A stretch of DNA of 25,956 nt from DASYQV01 sp036005125 (GTDB lineage Bacteria > Acidobacteriota > Vicinamibacteria > Vicinamibacterales > UBA2999): positions 1-25,956 of the forward strand of contig DASYQV010000103.1 of NCBI GenBank assembly GCA_036005125.1. Reading direction: 5' to 3'. This document shows, one piece after another, positions 1-6,900 of this stretch. Both the position numbers and the translations under genes were made by a program. Numbering within the stretch: the first letter of the stretch is position 1; each line of letters opens with the position of its first letter. Under the pieces are notes generated by a model. The model made no database searches and had not been told where the DNA came from. It saw nothing but the letters and a program-made list of their open reading frames with translations.

Positions 1-648
1 ATCGCTCACCGGTACGATTTCATCACCGTGGCGCTGTCGTACGGCCAGGACCGCCGATGGAAGCGGCAACTCATCGCGCTTGCGGGCGTGACCTCGGACG
101 ACCGGGTGCTCGACGTCGCGTGCGGCACCGGCGACCTGCTGTTTGCCACCGCACCGCGCGCGCAGCAGGCGGTCGGCCTCGACGTCACGTTCGGCATGCT
201 CCAGCTCGCGCGCGCCAAGGCACGGGCGGCGCGCTGCCCCACGGCATTCGTCACCGGCGACATGCTCGCGCTGCCATTCGCCGACGGACGCTTCACGGTT
301 GTCACCACGGGATACGGCCTGAGAAATGTGCCTGACCTCTCGCAGGCCGTCAGCGAGATCCGCAGGGTGCTTCAGCCTGGAGGACGGCTGCTGTCGCTCG
401 ATTTCAACCGGCCCGCCAACGCTCTGGTTCGCAGCGTCTACCTGGCCTACCTCACCATCGTCGGCTCGGCGCTCGGGCTGGTGCTGCACCGCGATCCCGA
501 TACCTATCGATATATTCCGGAGTCGATCCGGAACTACCCCGGTGCGACGGGCGTGGCGGCAATCCTCGAGCAGAGTGGCTTTGGCGACGTCCGGGTCATC
601 CCGCTCCTTGCCGGTCTCATGGCCATTCACACGGGGCGTCGGCTGTAG
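1..648 (+). CDS. menG: Demethylmenaquinone/ubiquinone methyltransferase (MenG/UbiE), 5'-truncated
   Basis: SAM-dependent C-methyltransferase of menaquinone (or ubiquinone) biosynthesis, acting on the demethylated quinone at the membrane. The frame is open from base 1: the first residues read IAHRYDFITVALSYGQDRRW, matching the N-terminal family signature (YD....LS.GQDRRWR), so the true start lies before the window and the in-frame GTG at 28 is not the start. The SAM-binding motif I, VLDVACGTGDLL, lies at about 108-143. A second motif, GYGLRNVPDL, and the RVLQPGGRLLSLDF strand (360-405) are typical of UbiE. About 215 residues are present against roughly 230-250 in the family, so only a short N-terminal piece is missing. 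Whether the quinone is mena- or ubiquinone cannot be read from this fragment; menaquinone is likelier in Acidobacteriota. Confidence 0.9.
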   Translation: MAHRYDFITVALSYGQDRRWKRQLIALAGVTSDDRVLDVACGTGDLLFATAPRAQQAVGLDVTFGMLQLARAKARAARCPTAFVTGDMLALPFADGRFTVVTTGYGLRNVPDLSQAVSEIRRVLQPGGRLLSLDFNRPANALVRSVYLAYLTIVGSALGLVLHRDPDTYRYIPESIRNYPGATGVAAILEQSGFGDVRVIPLLAGLMAIHTGRRL

Positions 649-657
649 GAGGATGAC

Positions 658-793
658 GGGCTTAGGGCTTAGGGCTTAAGGCTTAAGGCTTAAGGCTCAA
701 GGCCTGATTCTCGTCTGCTGCGTCGAGCCGTTCGCGACAGTGCATTGGAATGGAGCCCTAAGCCCTGAGCCCTGAGCCCTGAGCCTTAAGCCC
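658..793. repeat. Inverted pair of heptamer tandem arrays
   Basis: The left arm (658-706) holds seven consecutive 7-bp units: GGGCTTA three times, AGGCTTA twice, AGGCTCA, then AGGCCTG. The right arm (754-793) holds AGCCCTA, AGCCCTG three times, AGCCTTA and a partial AGCCC. The right units are essentially reverse complements of the left, so transcripts could fold into a hairpin of about 40 bp around a 47-nt spacer. The array lies between two convergent genes and ends five bases before the stop codon of the minus-strand amidohydrolase. A two-way terminator role is possible; there is no U-tract. Confidence 0.85.
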
Positions 794-798
794 AGGGG

Positions 799-2136
799 TC
801 AATTCGACGATGTCGGCGCGAGCCGCTGGCCTGCGATCCACACCGACTCGATCTTCTGCGTGTTCCGGATGTCGGTGAGCGGATTCGCACCGAGCACCAC
901 CAGGTCGGCCCAGTTTCCCGACTCGAGTGTGCCCAGTTGCTGGAGGTTCATGGCCTTTGCCGCGCCGCTCGTCGCCGCCACGAGCACCTGCATCGGCGTC
1001 AATCCGGACTTCACCATCAGCTCGAGCTCGGTGTGCTCGAAATAGCCCTGCCAGCGTCCCATCAGATTCGCCCCGGTGTCGGTGCCCATGGCGATCGTGA
1101 TCCCGGCATCCGACAGTCGCTTCAGATTCTTCTGCGCCTGCACCATGGCGACCTTGATCGTGCGCGCTTCTTCGCTCTGACGCGTCTTCTCCTGCATGGC
1201 CGGTTCGCTGAGCTGAGCCATCTGAGGGCCGTAGAGCGACTTTCCACGCAGGAAGAAGGGATCCTTGAAGAACGCGGGCGTCGACTCGTAGACGTAGACC
1301 GACAAATCCCGCGTCAACGTCGGAATGTACCCGACGTTTCTCTTCTTCATATTCGCGATGAGCGTCTGGTCGACATCCTGGTCGCGGACGCTGTGTGCCA
1401 GCACGTCGACGCCGGCATCGACGAGACCGTGCGCGTCCTTCAGGTAGAACATGTGCGCGGCGATCCGCATCCCTTTCTTGTGCGCCTCGTCGATGATGGC
1501 GCCGTACACGGACGGCGGCATCCGCGTCGGCGAGTTGTCGGGACCGTCCACGCGGGTCTTGATGATGCTCACCTTCATGTCAACCAGCTTGTCCACGTCC
1601 TTACGTGCCTGCTCCGCCGTCTTGGCTACCACGTTCACGCCCGCGGGGAAAATCCTCGCGCGTCTGATGCCACCCTGCGACTGCTCATCCCGCAGCTTCA
1701 CCGTCTCGACACCGTCGTCGCCGAGGCTGACGACGTTGGTGACGCCGTAATTGGCGTACATCCGGAGCTGGGCGAGCAACTGCTCGCGCAGGGGCAGGGG
1801 CGAGTCCTTCACCGCGGCCACGTGACCGTGGGAATTGATCAGACCCGGAACGATCGTCTTGCCCGACGCATCCACACGCGTCGCGCCGTCCGGAACCTTG
1901 ACCGAGGCCTGAGGGCCAACCTGCTGCACGCGGCCGTTGCTGATGACGAGCGTCCCCTGCTCGATCGCGGGACGACCGGTGCCGTCGAAGATGCGTGCAC
2001 CCGTAAATGCCGTCGTGCCGCCCTGCGCCTGGACGGCCGGCGGAGCGACCGCATACGACCAGGCGACCCAGACGCCGACGAGGACCACCGCCAGCCGCGT
2101 TGTCGCGCTCAGCGCGCGCGTTGACATGCGAGTCAT
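799..2136 (-). CDS. Secreted metal-dependent amidohydrolase (imidazolonepropionase/prolidase-like)
   Basis: Amidohydrolase-superfamily enzyme of 445 residues, probably periplasmic; substrate unknown. A signal peptide is visible (basic start, hydrophobic stretch LAVVLVGVWVAWSYAVA, then VQAQ cleavage region). A small N-terminal beta domain (GARIFDGTGRPAIEQGTLVI) precedes the TIM barrel. Metal ligands are visible: HxH in NSHGHV (about residues 103 and 105), a candidate carboxylated Lys in IIKTRVDG (about 193), His in AAHMF (about 228), His in LAHSV (about 248) and Asp in GTDTGA (about 353). The C-terminal ADLVVLGANPLTDI strand is typical of the group. I chose the ATG at 2136 because AGGAG lies just upstream; a longer frame back to 2178 has no such site. 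Such enzymes include dipeptidases and imidazolonepropionase-like hydrolases, and the sequence does not decide between them. Confidence 0.88.
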   Translation of the reverse strand: MTRMSTRALSATTRLAVVLVGVWVAWSYAVAPPAVQAQGGTTAFTGARIFDGTGRPAIEQGTLVISNGRVQQVGPQASVKVPDGATRVDASGKTIVPGLINSHGHVAAVKDSPLPLREQLLAQLRMYANYGVTNVVSLGDDGVETVKLRDEQSQGGIRRARIFPAGVNVVAKTAEQARKDVDKLVDMKVSIIKTRVDGPDNSPTRMPPSVYGAIIDEAHKKGMRIAAHMFYLKDAHGLVDAGVDVLAHSVRDQDVDQTLIANMKKRNVGYIPTLTRDLSVYVYESTPAFFKDPFFLRGKSLYGPQMAQLSEPAMQEKTRQSEEARTIKVAMVQAQKNLKRLSDAGITIAMGTDTGANLMGRWQGYFEHTELELMVKSGLTPMQVLVAATSGAAKAMNLQQLGTLESGNWADLVVLGANPLTDIRNTQKIESVWIAGQRLAPTSSN

Positions 2137-2179
2137 CTTGAACTCCTCTCCTCCACCCGGGGTATGCCATCTGGCCAAT

Positions 2180-2345
2180 TCAGATTTCAGATTGGATCAT
2201 CGGATTTGATCATCGCATCATCGCCATCACGTCATCGCGTTGATGTAATCAACAGAACCCGATGATTAGATGCTCCGATCCCGATGATCAGATGCTCCGA
2301 TGAGCGAATCGGTGATCAAATCTGATATCTGAAATGATCCAATGA
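2180..2345. repeat. Degenerate inverted heptamer region with a 22-bp direct repeat
   Basis: This AT-rich spacer separates two minus-strand genes. TCAGATT occurs twice in tandem at 2180-2193, and the reverse-complement units AATCTGA and TATCTGA occur at 2319-2332. The flanking GATCATC-like stretches also pair across the region, giving an imperfect inverted repeat of about 45 bp per arm. Inside it, a 22-bp sequence beginning CCCGATGAT is directly repeated with one mismatch (2258-2279 and 2280-2301). It ends just before the stop codon of the MBL-fold gene. Base composition is clearly lower in GC than the flanking genes. Confidence 0.7.
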
Positions 2346-2351
2346 GTTGAC

Positions 2352-3968
2352 TCAATTCGTCTTGGTGCCGATGACTTTCGAAAACGCCGACCACGGCACC
2401 GGCTTCCCGTGGATAGGCACGATTTGGGCAACGTCGAGCTTCAGTCGCTGCACCAGGTTGTTCAGGCTCGTATTGGCCGGCGTGGGCGTCGCCGGCGGTG
2501 GTTCGTGAGTATCAAAGAGGTCGGCTTCGATGAGCATGCGCTCTTTCGGGAGATACGCCATGAGCATCCCATCGGCGTGACGTAGCGGCTGGACATAGTA
2601 GAGATTCAGGTTCCGCGATCCGTCGGTCAACACGTAGTTCCCCGTGACCTGCTCGTAGAAGTAGCCTTCCGCCATCTCCGTCGGCGGCGACCACGACAGA
2701 ATGTCGGGCTTGAGCGTACGCGGGGCGTAGTTCAACACGTCTCGCGTGTAGAACGGCCAGTTTCTCCAGTGCGTGATGATGGTCGCCCCGATGTGCATGT
2801 ACGTGCGAAGTCCGCCGATGTGATCGCTGTGCTGGTGTGTGTTCACGAGATACCGGATCGGCTTGTTCGGGATGAGCTTCACGACCTGGTCGATGACCGC
2901 CAGGTTCCGTGGCTCGTCGAGCGGCGCTTCGACAACGGCTATGTAGTCCTTGAACTCGATGGCGACGCTGTTGTGCGTCGTTCCGCCCAGCAGGTACACA
3001 CCGTCCGCAAGCTTCTGCGTCTCGACCCGCACCGAGAAATCCGCCCGCCGTACCGCGTCGGGAATGCCCGGCGGCGCGGCACACGCGTTCGCCTTCACGT
3101 CCTTGAAGTTCCCGCCAAATCCGTTGTGCCCGGAGCTGAAGCTCTGGGCCTGGTAGTTGTCGTCGTATCCCACGTGGCTGTGCCAGCGGGTCGGGAACTT
3201 CATGCCGTTGCCCAGATCGACGTACGTCTCATCGGTGAACTCGTGCTCGTAGTTCATGTCGCCGTACACCGGATCGGGGACCGACGTGTGAATCCGTTGG
3301 AGCATGTTGTGGTTGTTGATGGTGGCGTCCACCCGATACTTCCCCATCACCATGATCGACACGATGGTCACCTTCTCGGGCTGGACGTCTGGAAGGTCGC
3401 GTCCCATCTCGCCGAGCTCCCACCGCCACACTGCCTTGGGATTTGCGCCCGGCATCATCGCAGCCTTCAGGAAACCGTGCGGGTTGATCCACATGTCGAG
3501 CTGCCAGAGCTCTCCGTCCTCGGGCCGCGAGGCAATCGGCTGGGTGCCAGCCCCGTCGTAATGCCACGCGGTTGTCCCGTTGACCACGAATATCTGGTGT
3601 GGGTTCTTCTGCAGCGGGGTTCCTCCCACGAAGCCAAGCCCATGCTTCCATGACGCGGGAGTGAGCCCGGGTTTCCGATCGAACTCCTCCTGCATGGTCC
3701 GGGCTTCCCAGTTCATGGTGCGCGTGTAATTGGTCAGCTCGCTGCGCGGCCAATCCACGTTCTTGTCGTTCAGATGCGCCTGCCCCACCATGCCGGCGTA
3801 GCCCGTTCCCGACATGGTCACGCAGTTCAACCTGTCGGCGCCGATCGCCCGGACGGCGGCCTGAAGCACTGGTTTCGGATCGACATACCCCGGTGGGAAC
3901 TGTTGCGCCACCAGTGACGTGCCGAAGACCACTAGACCAAGAAGAACGATGCGCAGTCGGTTAGCCAT
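2352..3968 (-). CDS. Secreted MBL-fold metallohydrolase with a large N-terminal domain
   Basis: Metallo-beta-lactamase-fold hydrolase of 538 residues. A signal peptide is clear (RLRIVLLGLVVFGTSLVAQQ). Residues about 25-300 form a domain I cannot name, with repeated short strands and aromatic residues. The MBL domain follows from about 310: the zinc motif HxHxDH is in NTHQHSDHIGG (H378, H380, D382, H383), with a further Asp in LIEADLFDTH and His in IVPIHGKPVPW. This class hydrolyses esters, lactones, thioesters or sulfates; the substrate is not evident. AGAAGGGG before the ATG at 3968 supports the start, and a good promoter lies upstream. The gene is on the same strand as the downstream amidohydrolase but separated from it by 215 bp of repeat-rich spacer, so co-transcription is uncertain. 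Confidence 0.87.
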   Translation of the reverse strand: MANRLRIVLLGLVVFGTSLVAQQFPPGYVDPKPVLQAAVRAIGADRLNCVTMSGTGYAGMVGQAHLNDKNVDWPRSELTNYTRTMNWEARTMQEEFDRKPGLTPASWKHGLGFVGGTPLQKNPHQIFVVNGTTAWHYDGAGTQPIASRPEDGELWQLDMWINPHGFLKAAMMPGANPKAVWRWELGEMGRDLPDVQPEKVTIVSIMVMGKYRVDATINNHNMLQRIHTSVPDPVYGDMNYEHEFTDETYVDLGNGMKFPTRWHSHVGYDDNYQAQSFSSGHNGFGGNFKDVKANACAAPPGIPDAVRRADFSVRVETQKLADGVYLLGGTTHNSVAIEFKDYIAVVEAPLDEPRNLAVIDQVVKLIPNKPIRYLVNTHQHSDHIGGLRTYMHIGATIITHWRNWPFYTRDVLNYAPRTLKPDILSWSPPTEMAEGYFYEQVTGNYVLTDGSRNLNLYYVQPLRHADGMLMAYLPKERMLIEADLFDTHEPPPATPTPANTSLNNLVQRLKLDVAQIVPIHGKPVPWSAFSKVIGTKTN

Positions 3969-3996
3969 GCTGTGCCCCTTCTGCTGAAGGCAGCGA

Positions 3997-4025
3997 ATTG
4001 TAGGACGGGGTCAGATCGGCATCAA
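3997..4025 (-). promoter_or_regulatory. Putative sigma70-type promoter of the MBL-fold gene
   Basis: Read on the minus strand, TTGATG (4025-4020) is followed after exactly 17 bp by TACAAT (4002-3997). This matches -35 and -10 spacing for a housekeeping sigma factor. The predicted start of transcription near 3990 leaves a 5' leader of about 22 nt before the ATG at 3968. Confidence 0.55.
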
Positions 4026-4117
4026 TCCGGATCTTCACAGCGCAGAGGCCCGACACGGGCGAATACAGGGCGAATCTTGCGGGAAGACCAGGAAAAGTTC
4101 CAGCCTCACTCCGCGTT

Positions 4118-4123
4118 TATAAT
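4118..4123 (+). promoter_or_regulatory. Putative -10 box (TATAAT) for the carboxylate carrier
   Basis: A perfect TATAAT sits in the 12-bp context GCGTTTATAATC, which recurs exactly upstream of the minus-strand gene ending at 12709. There is no convincing -35 element. The implied 5' leader to the ATG at 4231 is about 100 nt. The 262-bp spacer from 3969 to 4230 otherwise holds only the divergent promoter of the MBL-fold gene. Confidence 0.5.
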
Positions 4124-4230
4124 CGTCGCCTCAATCCAATGCACGCGTACCGCGGAGCCCGTGTGCCAGAACCAAGAGTCCAACCGCTCGACGCGAACGC
4201 GTGTGGCCGCGCGTTCCCTGGGGAGCCGGC

Positions 4231-5595
4231 ATGAACCTCGCCGTCATTTCCGTTGCCGCGCTGGTGCTGGTCATCATCGTGAGCTGCGTCACCACGCTGA
4301 ACGTCGGCGTGCTCGCGGTGGCACTGGCCTGGATCATCGGCGTGTACATCGCCGGCATTCCCGTCAACACGGTGATGGCAGGCTTTCCGACCCAGCTGTT
4401 CCTGACCCTCGTCGGGATGACGCTCCTCTTCAGCCTCGCCCAGTGCAACGGGACGCTCGATTGGCTGGCTCACCACGCGGTCCGCACCTGTCGGGGCAAC
4501 CGGGGCCTGATCCCCATCATGTTCTTCCTGCTCGCGGCCGCCCTCGGCTCCATCGGTCCCGGCAACATCGCCACCGCGGCGCTCCTTGCGCCGATGGCCA
4601 TGGCCACCGCATCGCACGTAGGGATCCCGCTCTTCCTCATGGCCATCATGGTCGGCAACGGGGCGAACGCGAGCGCGCTCTCCCCCTTCGCGCCAACGGG
4701 AATCATCGCGAACGGGCTGATGACGCGCAACCACTTGACGGGGTACGACACCCAGACCTACCTGTACAATCTCGCCGCCCATGCGCTGGTTGCCTTCGGC
4801 GGCTATTTCCTGTTGGGCGGCTGGAAGCTGTTCGCGCGCGGCGAAGCGGCCGCCGTTGCCAGCGAATCGGTCATGGCGGGCCGAGCGGTGGCCGCTGCGG
4901 GGCGGCCGGTCGTCGTGGCCGGCCGATCGGCTGCGGCAGGGAGCGGGATTGTCGTACCGGGCGCAGCGGCTACTGGCGCGACCGGATCGGCCCCGTCTTC
5001 ATCCGTGACATTCGAGCGGCGCCACGGGATCACGCTGGCGGTGATTGCAGCGCTGATCCTGAGCGTGCTGCTGTTCGAGGTCAACGTCGGGATGGGCGCC
5101 TTCCTCGCGTCGGTGGTTCTGGTCCTCTGCAAAGCGGCGGGTGACGGAGAGGCCATCAAGCGGATGCCGTGGCAGGTGATCCTCATGGTGTGCGGCGTGA
5201 CCGTGCTCATCGCGCTACTCGAGCGGGCACAGGGCATCGACCTGCTGGTCTCCCTCATCGCGCGATTCTCCACGCCGCGGTCGGTGACCGGCGTGGTGGC
5301 GTTCGTCGCCGGAGTCATTTCCGTCTATGCCAGCACCTCCGGGGTGATCCTGCCGACGTTTCTTCCGATGGTGCCCGGCCTCACGCAGCAGGTCGTGGGA
5401 TCGAACGCGCTCGCCATCGCATCGTCGATCATCGTGGGCGGACACCTCGTTGACGTCTCGCCCCTTTCGACCATCGGCGCCCTCTGCCTGGCGTCGTCAC
5501 CGGTCGAGGCGAGCGCCAGCCTCTTCAACAAGATGCTGGCCTGGGGCGTGTCCATGTCGGTGGTGGGCGCGCTGCTCTGCTACCTGCTCTTCTGA
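4231..5595 (+). CDS. MatC-like / SLC13-type dicarboxylate carrier
   Basis: Inner-membrane carboxylate carrier of 454 residues, resembling the malonate/dicarboxylate carrier MatC and related SLC13-type permeases. Hydrophobic segments run through both halves. The N-terminal MatC-type region includes LNVGVLAVALAWIIGVYIAG and the conserved loop LGSIGPGNIATAALLAPMAM; a second repeat-like loop is VYASTSGVILPTFLPMVPGL near residue 370, as expected for inverted-repeat ion transporters. The start at 4231 is preceded by GGGGAG; a longer GTG frame from 4201 lacks such a site. The oddity is a hydrophilic Ala/Gly-rich linker at about residues 205-262 with AGR-type near-repeats (MAGRAVAAAGRPVVVAGR), joining the two halves. 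Substrate is inferred from family only. Confidence 0.8.
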   Translation: MNLAVISVAALVLVIIVSCVTTLNVGVLAVALAWIIGVYIAGIPVNTVMAGFPTQLFLTLVGMTLLFSLAQCNGTLDWLAHHAVRTCRGNRGLIPIMFFLLAAALGSIGPGNIATAALLAPMAMATASHVGIPLFLMAIMVGNGANASALSPFAPTGIIANGLMTRNHLTGYDTQTYLYNLAAHALVAFGGYFLLGGWKLFARGEAAAVASESVMAGRAVAAAGRPVVVAGRSAAAGSGIVVPGAAATGATGSAPSSSVTFERRHGITLAVIAALILSVLLFEVNVGMGAFLASVVLVLCKAAGDGEAIKRMPWQVILMVCGVTVLIALLERAQGIDLLVSLIARFSTPRSVTGVVAFVAGVISVYASTSGVILPTFLPMVPGLTQQVVGSNALAIASSIIVGGHLVDVSPLSTIGALCLASSPVEASASLFNKMLAWGVSMSVVGALLCYLLF

Positions 5596-5606
5596 TTGGG
5601 ATCGAC

Positions 5607-5612
5607 TACAAT
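5607..5612 (+). promoter_or_regulatory. Putative -10 box (TACAAT)
   Basis: TACAAT lies 27 bp before the ATG at 5639, giving a leader of about 20 nt that contains the ribosome binding site GAGGAG. No clear -35 box is seen, and the site is immediately after the stop codon of the carrier gene, so read-through from upstream is also possible. Confidence 0.4.
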
Positions 5613-5638
5613 CACAGGCTCATACGAGGAGACGAGAT

Positions 5639-6826
5639 ATGAGATACGGGCTACTGGCTTCAGCGGCCGTCGTGGCCGGCGTCGTGCAGGCCGTCTCGCT
5701 CGGCTCGGGGCCCGCGGCCGCCCAGGGGCCGTCTTCCGGGAGTGCGACCTCGAAATGGACGCTGGGACGTACGGCGTGGGGCGATCCGGACCTGCAGGGC
5801 AAGTGGGCGATGGCGGACACCGGTACGCCCATGGAGCGACCGAAAGAGTTTGCGAACCGGGAGTTCCTGACCGACGCAGAGGTGACCGCGAAACTCGAAA
5901 GAGTCCGGCGCCAGGCTCCGGAAACCGAGGAAGAGAGAACGGCCACCGCCGGTCAGAGGGCGCCCGAACACGAGAAGGGCATCCGTTATCAGGAGTACAA
6001 CGCATTCTGGAATGACGCAGGACCGCGGCACGCGACACCGTGGAAGCGAACCTCGCTCGTGATCGATCCGCCCGATGGGAGAATTCCTCCCTTGACGCTC
6101 GAGGCGGTCAGGAGAATCGAGGCGAGAGAAGCGGCCCGACGCGCACGCGGCGAAGCGGACAGCTGGGTGGATCGAAACCTGAGCGAGCGGTGCCTGCTGA
6201 CGGCGTTCGTCCGCTTCTCTGGAAACGGCACGGGCACAATCAAGCAGTTCATCCAGTCGCCGGGATACGTGGCGATCATCGTGTACGCGCTCAACGCGAA
6301 CAATCCCATCGTCGTGCCTCTGGACGGACGTCCGCTGCCGAGCGAGAACGTGCGCACGTGGTTCGGTATCCCACGCGGCCGCTGGGAGGGCACGACCCTC
6401 GTGGTCGAGACCACTCACATCAACAACCAGCAGGATGGCGGTTCGATCATGCCCAGTCGAACTCCGTACGCGATGCCGAGCGGCAGCCACCTCGGACCCG
6501 GCGACACCGTACGGCTCACCGAACGGTTCACGCGCGTCAGCCCAGACACGATCGAGTACCGCTACACGATCGACGATCCCAAGACCTACGTGCGCCCGTA
6601 CACGGTGCTGCGCCCGCTCACCAAGCAGCCTGACGACTTGCTGATGCCGGAGAACGGCTGCCACGAAGGCAACTATGGCATCGTCGGCCAGTTGAGCGCG
6701 GGTCGGGCCGACGAAGCGTACGCGACACGAGCGGCCCAGGCGGAGGCCGCGGGCCGCCGGCAGCAACTCGAGGAGATGAAGCGAAGGGCGGAGGAGTGGG
6801 CGAAGAGCCACCCGAGCACGCGCTGA
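5639..6826 (+). CDS. Secreted protein of unknown function, PDLQGxW / CHEGN family (copy 1)
   Basis: A 395-residue exported protein that I cannot name. A signal peptide is visible (LLASAAVVAGVVQAVSLGSGPAAAQ). Shared blocks with the gene at 12709-13785 run in the same order: DPDLQGKW and TPMERPKEF near the N-terminus, SLVIDPPDGRIPPLT, SERC (Cys about 185), VPLDGRPLP, RGRWEGTTLVVETT, RLTERFTRVSPDTIEYRYTI, and GCHEGNYGI (Cys about 341). It ends in a charged, possibly helical tail rich in Ala, Glu and Arg. The start ATG is preceded by GAGGAG at a good distance. I recall this as an abundant, uncharacterised family in Acidobacteriota; that is memory rather than a search result. Two conserved cysteines could form a disulfide in the periplasm (inference). 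Confidence 0.8.
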   Translation: MRYGLLASAAVVAGVVQAVSLGSGPAAAQGPSSGSATSKWTLGRTAWGDPDLQGKWAMADTGTPMERPKEFANREFLTDAEVTAKLERVRRQAPETEEERTATAGQRAPEHEKGIRYQEYNAFWNDAGPRHATPWKRTSLVIDPPDGRIPPLTLEAVRRIEAREAARRARGEADSWVDRNLSERCLLTAFVRFSGNGTGTIKQFIQSPGYVAIIVYALNANNPIVVPLDGRPLPSENVRTWFGIPRGRWEGTTLVVETTHINNQQDGGSIMPSRTPYAMPSGSHLGPGDTVRLTERFTRVSPDTIEYRYTIDDPKTYVRPYTVLRPLTKQPDDLLMPENGCHEGNYGIVGQLSAGRADEAYATRAAQAEAAGRRQQLEEMKRRAEEWAKSHPSTR

Positions 6827-6853
6827 TGAGGCAGGCACACCAGCCGGCGTTCA

Positions 6854-6888
6854 TTCATGATTCATGATTCATGATTCATGATTCATGA
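6854..6888. repeat. Heptamer tandem array, five TTCATGA units
   Basis: Five perfect consecutive copies of TTCATGA. Each unit contains the palindrome TCATGA, so the array can pair with itself. It lies between two convergent genes, 27 bp past the stop of the upstream gene and 12 bp before the stop of the minus-strand gene. The same heptamer, in another phase (GATTCAT), occurs at 20201-20214. Confidence 0.9.
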
Positions 6889-6900
6889 TTTTGACGGTCC

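Noticed and set aside
6854..6888. Array considered as a CRISPR or phase-variation tract.
   Set aside because: Units are contiguous with no spacers and lie between convergent genes, so neither applies.
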